Positions 30,051 to 41,218 of a stretch of 64,000 nucleotides of DNA are shown here, piece after piece. Position 1 is the first letter of the stretch, and each line of letters starts with the position of its first letter. The translations under genes and the position numbers were made by a program. The notes beneath the pieces are model-generated. The model was not told the origin of the DNA. It worked only from the letters and a program-made list of their open reading frames with translations, and ran no database searches. This DNA comes from Thecaphora thlaspeos (lineage: Eukaryota; Basidiomycota; Ustilaginomycetes; Urocystidales; Glomosporiaceae): positions 620,001 to 684,000 of the forward strand of contig UWYS01000004.1 of the NCBI GenBank assembly GCA_900291925.1, in the 5' to 3' direction.

Positions 30051-32129
30051 TCAATCCTCCCTCCCGATGCCACTTCCACGATGCAGCGTGATCCTCTTAT
30101 CCTGTCCACCAGCGACGATCACCTGTCCATCTCGACTCCAGTCGAGCGCCAGCACCTTGTCCTGCAGCAGCGACGGCGTCTCGTTGACCGCGGGACGAAC
30201 CAGCGAAAAGAGCGATCGTTTGGGACTGCGGCTGTCCCACAGCTTGACGGTCCCGTCGTGCGAGGCCGTGCTGAAGAGGTGCGAAGACGAAGGGTGCGCG
30301 CGAACCGCGCTGACCGGCCCAGAGTGGATCTGATCGAGGTGCTGCGCTACCTGTACTGAGTCTGCGGGTGGGGAATGGTTCAAGAATTGGGGGAGACAGA
30401 GGGGCAGGCGGAAAGGGCAGAGTGAGAGGGTTAGTGACGTGCCTGGCAAGGGGGGCAATTCGCGAAGCAGCGGACGAGGCCGGAAGACGTACCTGTTCGT
30501 GTGTCCCAGATAGCGGCGCTGCGATCCATGTGTCCCGTCACCAGCACGGCGGCTCCCGAATCGGCCATAGGGGCCAGCTGGTCCATGCAGAGAATCACCT
30601 TGTCGGACGTCTGATCGGTCGCGTACGATCAAAGGCAGGCAAAGACAATATCTCAAAAGCGTCAGCTTCTCCGCTGGCCTTCCTCAACCACTCGGCCTCT
30701 TGCTCTGCCGCGAAGGCAGTGACGATCGTCGTGTGCTCACCTTTGTGCTCGTGTTGACGCCACCGATGCCAAAATCCCAGCTCTTGAGGCTGCCATCCCA
30801 GCCGGCGCTCCAGGCAGAATTGGGGTCCTTGGCGCCGCCAGCCTTCTTGGTGAAGAGCGCCTTGGAAACCCTGGCGTTGGTGCCGGGGACGAGGCTGGTT
30901 GCGTTGCGGCCGGTCGTCAGGGCCACGGAGGTGGCGGGGACGGTGTGCCAGACGGCCATGACGGGTTCCTTCCGGAGCCGGTCGCGCGTCGCCGCCTGCT
31001 TCTTTGCGCCTGTCTTGAGTTTCCTCCTCTTTCTCCTCTGCGCGCCGGGATCCTGGCTATCGTCTTCGGCCTCGTTGCCGTCGTCGTTGTTGTTGTTGTT
31101 GTTGTCGTCGTCGTCCTGCTCTTCCTCTTCCGATGACAGCTCGACCGCCTCGGAGCTCGCATCGACCGCCTCGTTGTCCCACAACGCGATCGCTCCGTCC
31201 CACGCGGCAGACATGATGTGCGACGTGCCGCTAAAATTGCCCGGCGTGACATCGAGCGAAGAGATGGGCTGCGTGTGGAATTCACCGTTCCACTTCTTTT
31301 GCGGACGGCTGCTGCCGGTGGTGGCGATGCCGTCGAGGGCGGCCGTGGCAGCGTCGACGGGCAGGTTGACGCTCCACATCCGTACGACGCCGTCCATTCC
31401 TCCGGTCACGAGCGACTTGCTGCTAGAGGGAGAGACGGAAGACGACGACGACGACGACGACGACGGGGAAACCCAGCGCGCATCGGTGAGAGATGGGTTG
31501 CTGGATCCTACTCGGACGGTGGAGAAGGTGAGGAGGGCCTCAGAGGTGTTGCTAGCAGTGAAGAGGCGGACGCTACCGTCGTAGCTCGAAGTCAGGAAAG
31601 TGCTGCGTCGCCGACGGAAGGCAGGCATGGGCGAAGAGGGGTCAGCCAAGCTCTGATTTCCACCCGTCTGGTCATCGGGAAATCTTCCTTGGGGCGCAAC
31701 TCACCCATCGAGCGACGCATCGACGCTCGCGACCCAATCATCCTGCTCAAACGCGCTGACATAGGTCGGCGGTAGCGTGCTCCTCACATACTCGATCTGC
31801 AACGTCGATTCGCTCGTGAGGCCTGCCGACTCGATGTACTCGTTTAGGCTGGTACGGAGGAGCTGACCATCTACGATAAAGTCGAACGGGATCGAGTGGA
31901 TATCGGCAGCGTCTCGGTCGGTGTCGTTGTCGGATAGACCGAGGACGTTGGAAGTCTGCAGGAGCTTGTTGACGAGCGTCGAGAGGTGCGTGCGTCGCCA
32001 GTCGGTAGGGACGATGTAAGGGCCCGTCGGGATGGCGAGCGTGTGCAGAGAGGTGGTCAGGATGATGGGGACCGTGGTGACGCTGGGAGCGCCGCTTGTG
32101 GCGGACGAGGAGGAGGCGGGTACGTCCAT
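30051..32129 (-). CDS. YTM1: Ribosome biogenesis WD-repeat protein YTM1 (WDR12)
   Basis: Four exons on the minus strand: 31705-32129, 30741-31602, 30493-30610 and 30051-30361, giving 571 residues. The N-terminus has the NLE/Ytm1 ubiquitin-like domain (VPIILTTSLHTLAIPTGPY, IPFDFIVDGQLLRTSLNEYI, LQIEYVRSTLPP). A seven-blade WD40 propeller follows, with blades at TSSYDGSVRLF, TGGMDGVVRMW, SAAWDGAIALWDN, SAGWDGSLKSWDF, TGHMDRSAAIWD, STASHDGTVKLWD and a final AGGQDKRITLH. A long acidic/Asn plus basic insert (EEEEQDDDDNNNNNNDDG, then RRKRRKLKTG) lies inside the propeller. Ytm1 with Erb1 and Nop7 forms the PeBoW complex and is removed from pre-60S particles by Rea1. An upstream in-frame ATG at 32222 would add 31 residues; the later ATG was chosen because the domain begins soon after it. 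Confidence 0.93.
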
Positions 32130-32437
32130 GTTCGAATGATGCGGTCTAACGATCGACGACAGGGAATGATGGTGTGGTGGTTGTGCGATGGAGGCCACCA
32201 AGAGAGCAGGCTGGACGGCCATGTCCACAGCTCACACGCAGCCAGCGCTGGGTCTTCTGAAGTTTTCTCCCGCGGCAGCAGCGTTGCTTTCTCGCCAAAA
32301 AAAAAACAAAAAACAAAAAGAGCTGGGCGAGGCAACATCGGGCCCTCCCCAGACCCCGATCAGCAGAGATGGGCCGGCTTCCGAGAACAGCCAGCCTCTG
32401 ACCTCGCACTTGCACACCGAGAATTGCCTCGCGCTCG
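32130..32437. other. Intergenic region (YTM1 promoter side)
   Basis: 308 bases between the YTM1 start and the metallophosphoesterase stop, both on the minus strand. Holds an A-rich tract at about 32297-32320. No gene recognised. Confidence 0.55.
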
Positions 32438-33649
32438 TCACTCACACTCCTCCACACCTTCCTTCTTGAACATGTCAAAGTCGACCATGGCAGCATTGAC
32501 AAACGCCGTCTCGCCCCCGCTGGGGTATTGGTGGTGATAGACTCCTCTCGCCTCGTGAATGTGTCCAAAGGCGTGGATACGCGGTCGCATCTCGGCGTCC
32601 GTCAGCATCTTGCGTGTTAGTTCTGGGCATCCTACGCTCGTACCGTTGTGGATACGGTCGAGACCGCCGATCGAGTGGGGTGGAGTGTGGGTGAGTAGGA
32701 CGTCGATGTCCGATGGAATCGAGGCGTGGATGGCTGTGTATGCAGACGAAGAGAAGAGCAGAGGTGAGCGGAGCAGGGAGGGCAGCGGAAGAGAAAGGAT
32801 TGTCGTCGCCTCACCTTTTGCCTGTGTGCATCGAAGCATGGGAGGAAGACTCAGCGTCAGAGATATCGCATCTCACCGAGCATTCCTCGACACTGTCCAC
32901 GGACTCACCTCTTCTCCGGCCTTGTAGTTCCACGCCCAATCTTCAAACTCAGGCGACCACTATCCCCCAGGACTGCAACCCAAACGCAATCAGTATCTTG
33001 TCTCTTCTTCGCGCTCCAGCATGGAACCCAGAAAGGCTCACAGGAGATCCTCAAACCATCCACCTCTTTCCCTTGACCTCAAAAGACCCCTCTTGATTCT
33101 CAAGATAGATCACATTCTCCGGCAAACCCTCCAGCAGCTTCTTCACCTTTGCGACGTCCGAGGGAGGATAACCATGCCGCTCCTGTATCTCCCTCCCTCG
33201 GGGGTCATACACTTCGTAACAGGCCGAAAAGTCGTGGTTCCCCGCGATGAGCACTTTCGTAGCATGAGGCAAAGTCCTATTTCCACCGTAGAGGAAAGGG
33301 GTAGAGGTCAACGCAGCAAAGAAGGTGGGACCACGAGAAGCCTGGAGAAGGACTTACAGGATCCAATGGATCTGTCTCTCCATCTCATCGTCGGATCTCA
33401 TCGCAGTCAAGTCTCCAGCATGTAACAGAACATCCTACCGTCTCTCGAAACGTCCTTCAGCATCCCGCCACCACATGGTTTGAACGACACGAAACCCGAA
33501 CTCACGCCATGCGGTACGTCTTTTGGTTCAATCGAATACGTATCGGCCAGAATGACAAAGCGGATATGCTGCGCGCTCGTCAGCGGCGGAGGGGCGGAGA
33601 GGTCGTAGTCGAACCAGATCACTGTGCGAGGTGAGCCGGGAGCGGTCAT
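32438..33649 (-). CDS. Metallophosphoesterase (MPPED/UPF0046-like), possibly a decaying gene
   Basis: Six exons on the minus strand: 33506-33649, 33358-33434, 33042-33276 (or 33057-33276), 32909-32959, 32815-32821 (7 bases) and 32438-32733. The calcineurin-like core is visible: HGDVLLHAGDLT, KVLIAGNHDFSACYE, LLTHTPPHSIGGLD and HAFGHIHEARGVY. This arrangement, with GSPWSPEF in the middle, is typical of the MPPED1/2 and UPF0046 group. Two oddities: the DxH metal motif reads ADTYS (His to Tyr, codon TAT), and the donor that preserves GSPWSP (GTGAGC after 33042) leaves a TGA at 33051-33053 in frame. A weaker donor (GTTTGA after 33057) skips the TGA, keeps frame and gives 264 residues but loses the GSP turn. 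So it is either a pseudogene, an alternatively spliced gene, or affected by a base error. Confidence 0.68.
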
Positions 33650-33978
33650 GGTGCGACGACGAGCGTGGGGATGATGGTCAAGAGGAAGGAAGAGGGGTGG
33701 CGAAGGAAACACAAGAGGAGAGAGAGGTGGCTCGTGCTCGCTCCACATCCCGGCTCAAGGACGCGCTCCCGCCTGCTGGTCAAGGCACAGGTCAGTCTTC
33801 CTGAATAGAAGGTCGAAGTTTGATGCTGCTGTTGTACAAGGCGTGAAGAACCATGCTATATATGATATGCTATGCCACTATCCGAAGGCCCGAAGACTAT
33901 CCATAGGAACACAGAGCAAGGAGATGGGGTGGCGGAAAATTTGCGGCGTCAACAGTACGGGGGCGCACGGATGCTCTA
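33650..33978. other. Intergenic region (metallophosphoesterase to Elongin-A)
   Basis: 329 bases between two minus-strand genes; no gene recognised. Confidence 0.55.
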
Positions 33979-35948
33979 CTACGACCGTGGCTTCTGCGAT
34001 GTGAAGCGATTGCGCGGCATAAAGATGCTCGACAGCGCCGCTGGCGAAGCTGAGACGAGCGAGGCGGACTGGGCTGGTGGTACTTTGCGGAGCGGTGCTG
34101 AGTCGGGCGGTGGTGGTCTCTTCGTCGGGGAAGGTTGCGGTGATGGACGATGAGATGCTTCGACCGGGAGGGACCGCTGCACCGTCGGGTTGGTGGTGCT
34201 GACGGGTCTGCTGGCTTGCTTCGTCGATTCCGGTCTTGTCGCTGTCGTTGGCGGCCTACTGCGTTGTGTTGGCGTGTCGTCTGATCCGAGCTCGACGGCG
34301 GTCGGGGCAGACGTTGCAGGCCGAAGCATCCTGGATGTCGTCACCGTGACGCCTGCATGGAGGGGCCGCTTGGTGGGGCTCCGGGATGAGGGGCTCTCTG
34401 TCGACAAGTTTAGTGGAGAGCTGCTCGCCCCTCCGCTTCGTGTGCTGTTGCCGAAAAAGTTGATCGTGGGCCGACTGCTACCGCTGCTGCTGCTACCGGT
34501 GCTGGCGGTGGTTGGAGTTGCTGCGGCGCCGATGGTAGTGCCGCCTGAAGCACCTGAGGCGGCGGACGAAGGTCTTGGTTGTCGCTCCGGATGTGATCGC
34601 CCCGGGTTTTCTCCTGCTGAGTGTGCAGGCGGTGTTGGCCGCGCCGCCTGCTCCGTCTGCTCGATCCGCACCCGCTTCGGCGACCGACCATCGCTCAATC
34701 GACCTTCATCGGCGTCGAAGTCCTCCGAGTCGCTGTTAGCCTTCTGGTTCCACTCGATCGCCTCCTTCAGCCGCACGCTCTGCCCGCTAACGCGCTTCGG
34801 CGCTACCATGGGCCTCTGTGCGATGAGGGTGTTGGGCTGCAAGTGGCTTCCGACCGCCTTGGCTTTCCCAATCGCCGTTGCTCGGAACGCGTTGTTGCCG
34901 CCGCCCGTCAGTCGAGCTGCCGCTTCCGACCCTGACCTTGCCTTCCGCAGCAGGCTATGGCCCTTTGTTCCAGGGGTCGTAGAGGTGGCGAAGCCGCCGA
35001 ACTTGCGACCTCCGCGCGCCTTCATCAGCGGCCGATCCGACACGACGAGCTTCTTGGCGTCCTTTTCGGCGCGATGCGAGGCGTAGCGGTCCTTGATGCG
35101 TTGTTTGGCCTCTTCCTTTTGCTCTTCTAGCTCGCCTTTCTTGCGCTGTAGAGGTGCAGAGGGGGTGGAGCCAGGCAGACTAGACTGGGTCAGTTAGATT
35201 TTCAACCTGTTCGGCCTATTTCGCCGCCGAGATTCGGGCAGACTTACGAGGTATGCCCTCCTCCAGCTCTTTGGATCCTTGCGACTGCCCTCTTCGTACT
35301 TCTTGCGGAGGTCGATAAAGTCGCGGAGGCAATTGCGCTTCCAGATTGGATCAGTGTGCTCCAGCAGGTGCTGCGGAGGAGCAAACGGAAGAAAGAGATA
35401 GTAGACATGAACGTCAGGATGGAGCGGCAAAAATTGCCATGGTGACCTGCACCTTTCAACCTTCACTCACCGGAGAAGCCTCTTCGAGCGCTACGAGCTG
35501 ATCGATGCGACACTGCTCGAGGATGTCCTTAGCGACGCGGAACGGCATGTCTCCCAGGTCTTGGACGGCTGTTGGCACAAGGAAAACAGGGCAGCGGTCA
35601 GTCCTGATGTACGGTACCGTCACCGAGGTTCCCAGAGGCAGTGCCTACCATGAATGTTGCGCATGATAACTGGTTGATCGCAGAGGATACTGGCAGGAGA
35701 AGGAGCCTTACAGTTAGCGGGCGTCGTGCGGCACGAGCGGTACAAAGCAACCGGCGCACCAGCTCACCCTTTCTACACATGTTGGTGAGCGATTGCTTAG
35801 CGTCTCTTCCGCCGCCGAGAGACTTTGCGGTCAGACGCGGCAGGATGGCGGCGGGATCGACGAGCGTAGATTCTGGCGAGTCGCTGGGTCGGTGATGGTC
35901 GAGCCCCATCATGCTTGGGGGCCCGGGCGAGCGTTGCCAGTCTTTCAT
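33979..35948 (-). CDS. Elongin-A-like F-box/BC-box protein
   Basis: Five exons on the minus strand: 35768-35948, 35649-35669 (21 bases), 35471-35568, 35248-35370 and 33979-35145, giving 529 residues. Assembled residues about 52-68 read KQSLTNMCRKVIMRNIHAVQ, an Elongin-C-binding BC box (L...C...I), split by the micro-exon junction. Next comes the Elongin-A/F-box-like helix region (VQDLGDMPFRVAKDILEQC, then ALEEASP joined to HLLEHTDPIWKRNCLRDFID) and the SWRRAYL motif. A coiled, charged stretch (KKGELEEQKEEAKQRIKDR) and a long Ser/Pro/Thr-rich tail follow. Elongin A binds Elongin C, stimulates RNA polymerase II elongation in animals and, as yeast Ela1, serves in a Cul3-type ligase that removes stalled polymerase. 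The start is the first ATG in exon 1; the N-terminal 50 residues are not conserved sequence I know. Confidence 0.9.
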
Positions 35949-36867
35949 CTTGGTCGTCGTGCCGCTTGCTTGTGTCGAGAGGGTGTGGATGTGAACGATT
36001 GTTTGTTGTGTGGCCCGCTCGTTAGACTACACAGCTCCGAAGCGTAGGGAGGAAGCAAAGGCGGAGGAGAAGTTGGAACGATGCCGCCGGTGGCCTCTTC
36101 TTGGATTGGCGTGTAGGGCCAGAGTCCGAGGCGTGTGCGATGTGTGACGGCAGCGGGAGGCGGATGGCTGTTGGCCGGTCGAAGATTGTGGCGATGAAGA
36201 AGGAAGGTCACGGCGAAAGGGCGAGTAAGTCTTGCACCGAGAGAGGCCTGTGAGGGGAGAGGGCAATGGCAAGGCAAGCCCTCTTCGCTGTCCTCCCGCG
36301 TCCGGTCTGTGTGGAGGGCACACGGAGCGTCCTCGGCCATGTCTGCGCTTGCTGACCGCCTTCTCTCGGCGCAGTGACTGCTTCCGCACCACCTCGACAG
36401 GCAGGCTCGCTGTCACATCAGCGGCTCTTCCGCTCTCATCCAGAAGGCATAGTGAGGGCGCTGCGGCTGCTTCTGTTTGAGATGCAATCGGCTCTTCCGC
36501 TTCGCTCGCCCGCTCGGCTGCGTCGGTCACGCCTCCTCGGCGAGAGGGCGAGAGGGCGAGAGGTCGACGAGCCTCGGCCGATTTCAAGAGCAACTGAGCA
36601 GGTCCCTAGATTTGCGGACGATAATGTAGGAGCGGAAATAGAAGTACACAGGGGAATGGTTTTCTGTGATGGAATGTGATGGATGGATGAGCGGAGAAGT
36701 GGGGGCAGGGAGCGTGCGTGTGTGTGAGATAGCTAGCTTGGGTATCTCTTGCGGTGGACAACATCGGAGAGCAGGCCGCAGCGAGACGAGACGGGCGTGC
36801 AGCTGCTGCCATTCCACGGGCCTCGCCGCTGCATCTTCTTGATGCGAAAGAAACATAGACTCGCCTT
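35949..36867. other. Intergenic region (Elongin-A to RabGAP)
   Basis: 919 bases between two minus-strand genes; holds the Elongin-A promoter and RabGAP 3' UTR. A short GAGAGGGC-type repeat occurs near 36541-36565. No gene recognised. Confidence 0.55.
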
Positions 36868-39800
36868 CTATAGGAACTGTGCGCTGGACTCGCCGCTCTC
36901 GTCCAGCTTCTGCCACTCGCGCCGCGACGTGTCCATCGTCTCGCGCACGTCCTTTCGCTGCATCGCCGCATCGATCCATCCGAGCAGCGCGTCGTCGTCC
37001 TCGGGGACAAAGTAGCCGCTAAGCGCCCCGAGGATCGTCTCAAAGTCGGCCTGCGGCGAGAGGATCTTGGCGCGGTGCGACCAGATGATGGCCACCGCCA
37101 CCAGCGTGATGACGTCCTGCCCCTCGAGCAGCCACGCATCCCAGATCCGCAGCTGCGTCTCAAAGGGGATTGTGTTGGAAAATAGGGTGATGTACCACTT
37201 GGTCGCAAACGCGCTCGTCACCACCATCTGCTCGTCCAGCTTGGCCGCAATCTCGGGCATGTAGGTCTTGACCAGCTGGTTCTGGACGTAGAAGTTCCCC
37301 ACCAGCCCGGGAAAGCCCGGACTGAACGTCCCGTGCAGAGAGTAGCTGTGGTGCAGCATCACCATGGCCGCGTACGCCTGGTCGGCCGAAAAGTAGCACA
37401 GCAGCGTCGCCGCGATCGGGCCCATCCCTTGGCAGTAGCCGCAGTCCGGGCAGAGCAGGCTGATGCTGTGCAGCACGTGGAAGAGGCTCCGCTGGCCCTG
37501 GCCATAGCGCGTGTGGAACTGGACGTGGCCGCCGATGGTGCGCGGCACGTCGAGATCGATCTGGACGTCGTGCGGGCTCGAGACGGGCAGCAGCGAGCTG
37601 AAGCGTTTGGCGTGGTCGCGGCGCATCCCCGTCGCCTCGAGCCGCCGCTGATCGCGAGCGCCGCTCTTACTCTTGGCGCCGGAAGCGCGGCCCTCGACGG
37701 AGCCAGCATGCCGCAGGATCAGCGCCCACCAGGCGGCTCCTCTCAAGATGTCCGGAATCCCCTTGTATACGCGCCGACGGAGCCGCTTGTCGACGCCGCG
37801 GACGAAGTCGTGTTCGATCGCATTGTGGCCCTCGTCGCGGTCGGTGACCTCGAGCATGCCCTGCCACTTGGCGATCCTGTCCTTTTCCCGGTTGCGGTGG
37901 TGCTGGTCCGCCGCCGACCTAGTCTGCTGCGCTCGCTTCGCCTCCTCCTGCTTGCGGAGCGCGGGGGCGCCGTTTGTGGCCGAAGCGTCCGCCGAGAGGT
38001 CCACGGGCACGGGATCGGTCGGCTTTGGCCGATCCTTCTTTTGACCTCGGCGAGGCAACGGAGCTGCAAACACCGACTTGGGAAGGAGGATGGTCCTGTT
38101 GTGCGAGGGGAGCGATTCGCCCTCCAAGAAGAAGCCGTACCTGTAGGAAGAGGGGAGGATAAGGGCAAGGATCGTTGTGCAGCAGGGCGGAACGAAGGGC
38201 GAGCGATGAGTCAGCGCTGTCGCCCCGCAGACAACACCAGGACTTGGAGCAAGCGTGGGGCATAGCAGGACTAGCTCACCGGTCAACCTTGCTCATCAGC
38301 TCGGCGCGCTTCTTCTCTTCGGCCTCGCGCTGCTGCTGCCACTCTTCGCTAGTGAAGCGACCGGTCTCGCTCGTCGTGCTTTGGGCACTTAAGGCGGCTG
38401 GCGACGGCGCCATACCAGGCAACGGGCTGGCGTTTCTCGATCCTAGCGGCGTCCCGCTCCGCTCCTGCTGCTGCGGCTGGCGGCCGTTGGATCGCAGGCT
38501 GGTTCCACCCGGCGAGGCTGTACCACTGCTGCGGGTGGAGTGGAGAGGTGCTCCGAGGAAGGGCAGCCGCGATTCCGATCGCAGTTGTGAACCAGCAGCT
38601 GCGTGCGAGAGGCCCGGAACGCCTATCGGGCGAGCGTCTTCCGCTCCGACAAGCGAGGCTGCACCGGACCGTTCTCCACCATCGAAGGCGCTGCAGCTGA
38701 TGCTGGACACGCCCGTCATGGGTCTGGACCGTGACTGGGCGACGGTGGAAGGGGTAGCGGGGGCCTCTTCCCATGCAGGGACCGCCGCTTTCTCGCGGGT
38801 GTACTCCTTGCCGTCCGCGAAACCGTCGTCGGGCACGCCGGCACGAGCGAAGTGGGCGTACGTCTTGCGGATAAAGTCGCCGTCGGTGTCGTGGGGAATC
38901 CTCCAGCTTTCTGAGTCGGCCCTGCTGACCGAGCCATCCAGAAGACGAGCGGCCAGCGGCGACGAGCCCGGCGGGAGCTTGCTACTGCCGCCGCCGTTCA
39001 CAGCCGCTGCCCTCTCTGGTGGCGGCATCGACGACTGTGGCTTGGAGGCCGGGTAGCGGACTGGGAATCGCTTGCCGGTGGACGTCGGCGCATCGTCCCT
39101 CCCCGGCGAATGAGGCGCCGTGAACGGCCGTGCGACCTGTCGCGAGCTTCTCTGCTCGCCCGCCGACGGGCGCGCAGACTTGTACGGTATCCCGCCGGTG
39201 TCGCCCGTCAAGCGGCTGCTTCGCATGTGCAGCATGTCGCGCAGTCCACCGCCGACGCTGAGATCCTCGAGAGACTGGGAGAGCTGGCTCGGGTTCCGCG
39301 TCGGCATTAGTTGCAGCTGGCGGAGAGAGCGGTCGGGTCGGCTCGGTTTTCGAGGCGCGGAAGTGGGACGGCTGCCTTGTTGAATGCCGGCGGATGCTCT
39401 CGCAGCCAAGAAGAGGGGCCGTAGATTGACGCAAGAACGGTCGCTGGCCGGTGGCTCGTCGACGACGGGCGAAGGAGGCGGTCGTAGGGTGTCGGCGCCC
39501 GGACTGTGCACGGAGTGGAACTTGAACTCGACCTGGCCCACGGCTTCTGTGTTGAAGTCGGCGAGTCCGGGGTGGAGAGGCCCCTTGGATATGGGTTCGA
39601 TCCAGCTGCTTTCGAGGTAGGGTGAAAGCTGCGGTGACAACAGGGACGGCGAGGGGGACCGGCGTGCCACCGAGAAGGCGGGCGAGTGAAGGAGGTGGTG
39701 CTTCAATAGCAAGATGTCGGCGTCCAGAGGGAGGCCGAGCGAGGGTGTGATGGGCGAGAGGTCGCTGATGCTTCCGCGGCTGTCGGAGGTGTCGGATGCG

Positions 39801-39901
39801 ACGGGGTCGAAGGCTCGGTAGGACGAGGTGTTGGACGTGGGTCTCGGCGAGGTTGGGCGAGCAGTGAACGAGGTCGAGGTGCGGTACTTGAGCTGGCTCA
39901 T
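36868..39901 (-). CDS. TBC-domain Rab GTPase-activating protein
   Basis: Two exons, 38280-39901 and 36868-38140, give 964 residues; the junction joins LMSKVD to RYGFFLEGESLP in phase. The ATG at 39901 (MSQLKYRTSTS) is the first in frame; the upstream extension has only a GTG. The N-terminal 540 residues are Ser/Pro-rich and disordered-looking. The TBC domain spans about 665-911: GIPDILRGAAWWALI, the arginine-finger motif IDLDVPRT near 734 (IxxDxxRT) and the glutamine-finger motif YCQGMG near 774, so both catalytic fingers are intact. Later parts (KWYITLFSNTIPFETQLRIW, FLDAWLLEGQDVITLVAVAI-type segment) fit the family C-lobe. Closest in style to fungal Gyp/TBC proteins that act on vesicle-traffic Rabs; the target Rab cannot be told. 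Confidence 0.93.
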
Positions 39902-40926
39902 GGCCTGTGGTCGCGAGGTAGCCAGCACAGCCGATGGCGCCTCTTTTCAGCGTTGCAGAGGCTCTTTGCTTGCCTGCCGACCGGAGAGACGTCTTAGCAG
40001 TGTTCGAGAAGCTGGGATGACATCGGTGTGAAGCTTGGACTGGGCGCCGAGGGCGGCAAGGCTGGAAACGGTGATGGCGACCGTGTTGGCGGCTAAGCAG
40101 AGCTGTAGAGCGCCGAGCGTAGCGGAGTGAGATGCGGCGGGCGATGCGGCGGGCGCTGCCACGGATAGCTCGGACGCTGTCTGCGGGCTAACTATGTTAG
40201 CAAGAGGGTGGGAGGATATCGCCGCTTACGAGCTGCCTGTCGTGGGGCCGAGCTCGGAAGGAAGGTGCGTGCGAAGCAGTGGTGGATGACCGGACAGGAG
40301 AGCCTCGGGCTGGGCTGGCTTGCAGCCGATGGGAGAGAGTGACCTGGCGAGGGAGAGGAAGGCGGTGTGGACAGCTGGTGACGGTGGTTTTGGTGAAGCT
40401 GAGAAGGAAGCGCCGCCGCCGCCGCCGCCGCTGCGAATAACTACGGTAACTACGGTAACTACGGTAACTACGGTAACTTGAGAGAGTGTCACTTTTCAGC
40501 GTTGGCGGCCCACAGCAGCGCAACGCCCCATGCCTTGACTTGTTGGTGCGATGTCTCTTCTCTGGCGTCGGCGCTTCGGCTCATCGACTGCAGCCTTGAT
40601 GCTGCGAGGGCCCTTGCTTGGCTCGGTCGCTCGCTCTCTCTGTCACATGTACGTACGTACTGTATCTACACCCAACGTACGGATGGCATGCTTCGACCTG
40701 GTGTAGTTGGCCGCCCGTGTTACACACCAGCACAAGCAGGTCACAGACCCCCTCTTTCGCCTTGGCATGCCCGAAGCACGTCGAAAGCCCGCCGAGCCCT
40801 TTTCTCGCTATCAGCGAGCGACGCACCGCCACGCCGCAGCATTGTTTTACAGAGTAGTAGTAACTAATTGTTAGTGTGGTTCCCCAGCACGCAGGGCTAT
40901 GAGATCTATCTATTCGTCTGTATTTT
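39902..40926. other. Intergenic region between RabGAP and 5S rRNA
   Basis: About 1.0 kb upstream of the RabGAP start (minus strand). Contains a GCC-triplet run near 40411-40430 and a 9-base tandem repeat at 40441-40476. No protein gene recognised. Confidence 0.55.
40441..40476 (+). repeat. 9-bp tandem repeat, four copies
   Basis: Four exact head-to-tail copies of CTACGGTAA, preceded by ATAA and followed by CTTG. About 540 bases upstream of the RabGAP start codon. Confidence 0.92.
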
Positions 40927-41044
40927 ATCTGCGGCCACAGAACCTTGAAAGCGCCGTATCCCGTTCGATCTGCGAAGTTAAGCTGGGTATCGCTCAGTCA
41001 GTACTGCGGTGGGGGACTACGCAGGGATCTTGAGTGCTGCAGTT
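40927..41044 (+). rRNA. 5S ribosomal RNA
   Basis: 118 bases beginning ATCTGCGGCCACAGAACC and containing the conserved fungal 5S blocks: TTGAAAGCGCCGTATCCCGT, GATCTGCGAAGTTAAGC, the loop E/C-box region CAGTACTGCGGTGGGGGACT and the closing GAGTGCTGCAGT that pairs with the 5' end. The internal A box, intermediate element and C box for RNA polymerase III lie within. It is an isolated copy between protein genes rather than within an rDNA unit; dispersed 5S genes are usual in many fungi. Ends were set by terminal pairing, so they may be off by one or two bases. Confidence 0.96.
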
Positions 41045-41048
41045 TTTT
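41043..41048 (+). terminator. Pol III terminator of 5S rRNA
   Basis: A run of six T residues directly after the mature 5S end, followed by a second T5 run; the usual RNA polymerase III stop signal. Confidence 0.88.
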
Positions 41049-41218
41049 CCTTTTTGCCCCCTCTTCCAATCCCATCTTCGCCCATTGCTCTGTCCTCGAA
41101 GCATCGCTAAGCTCGAGCGACTTCACTGCCCGCTCTGCTACATAGCTTCACGGTATACAAATCTGCGTTGCGAGCACGATGCGATCGAGTAGGTGTATAC
41201 AAAGACAAAGGTATCGCC

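Noticed and set aside
33051..33053. TGA as a selenocysteine codon in the metallophosphoesterase
   Set aside because: The position is not a known catalytic Cys/Sec site of this family, and selenoprotein machinery is not expected in this fungal group; a mutation or alternative donor explains it better.
37333..38265. 310-codon plus-strand ORF opposite the RabGAP gene
   Set aside because: Antisense to the TBC domain, whose catalytic motifs on the minus strand are intact.
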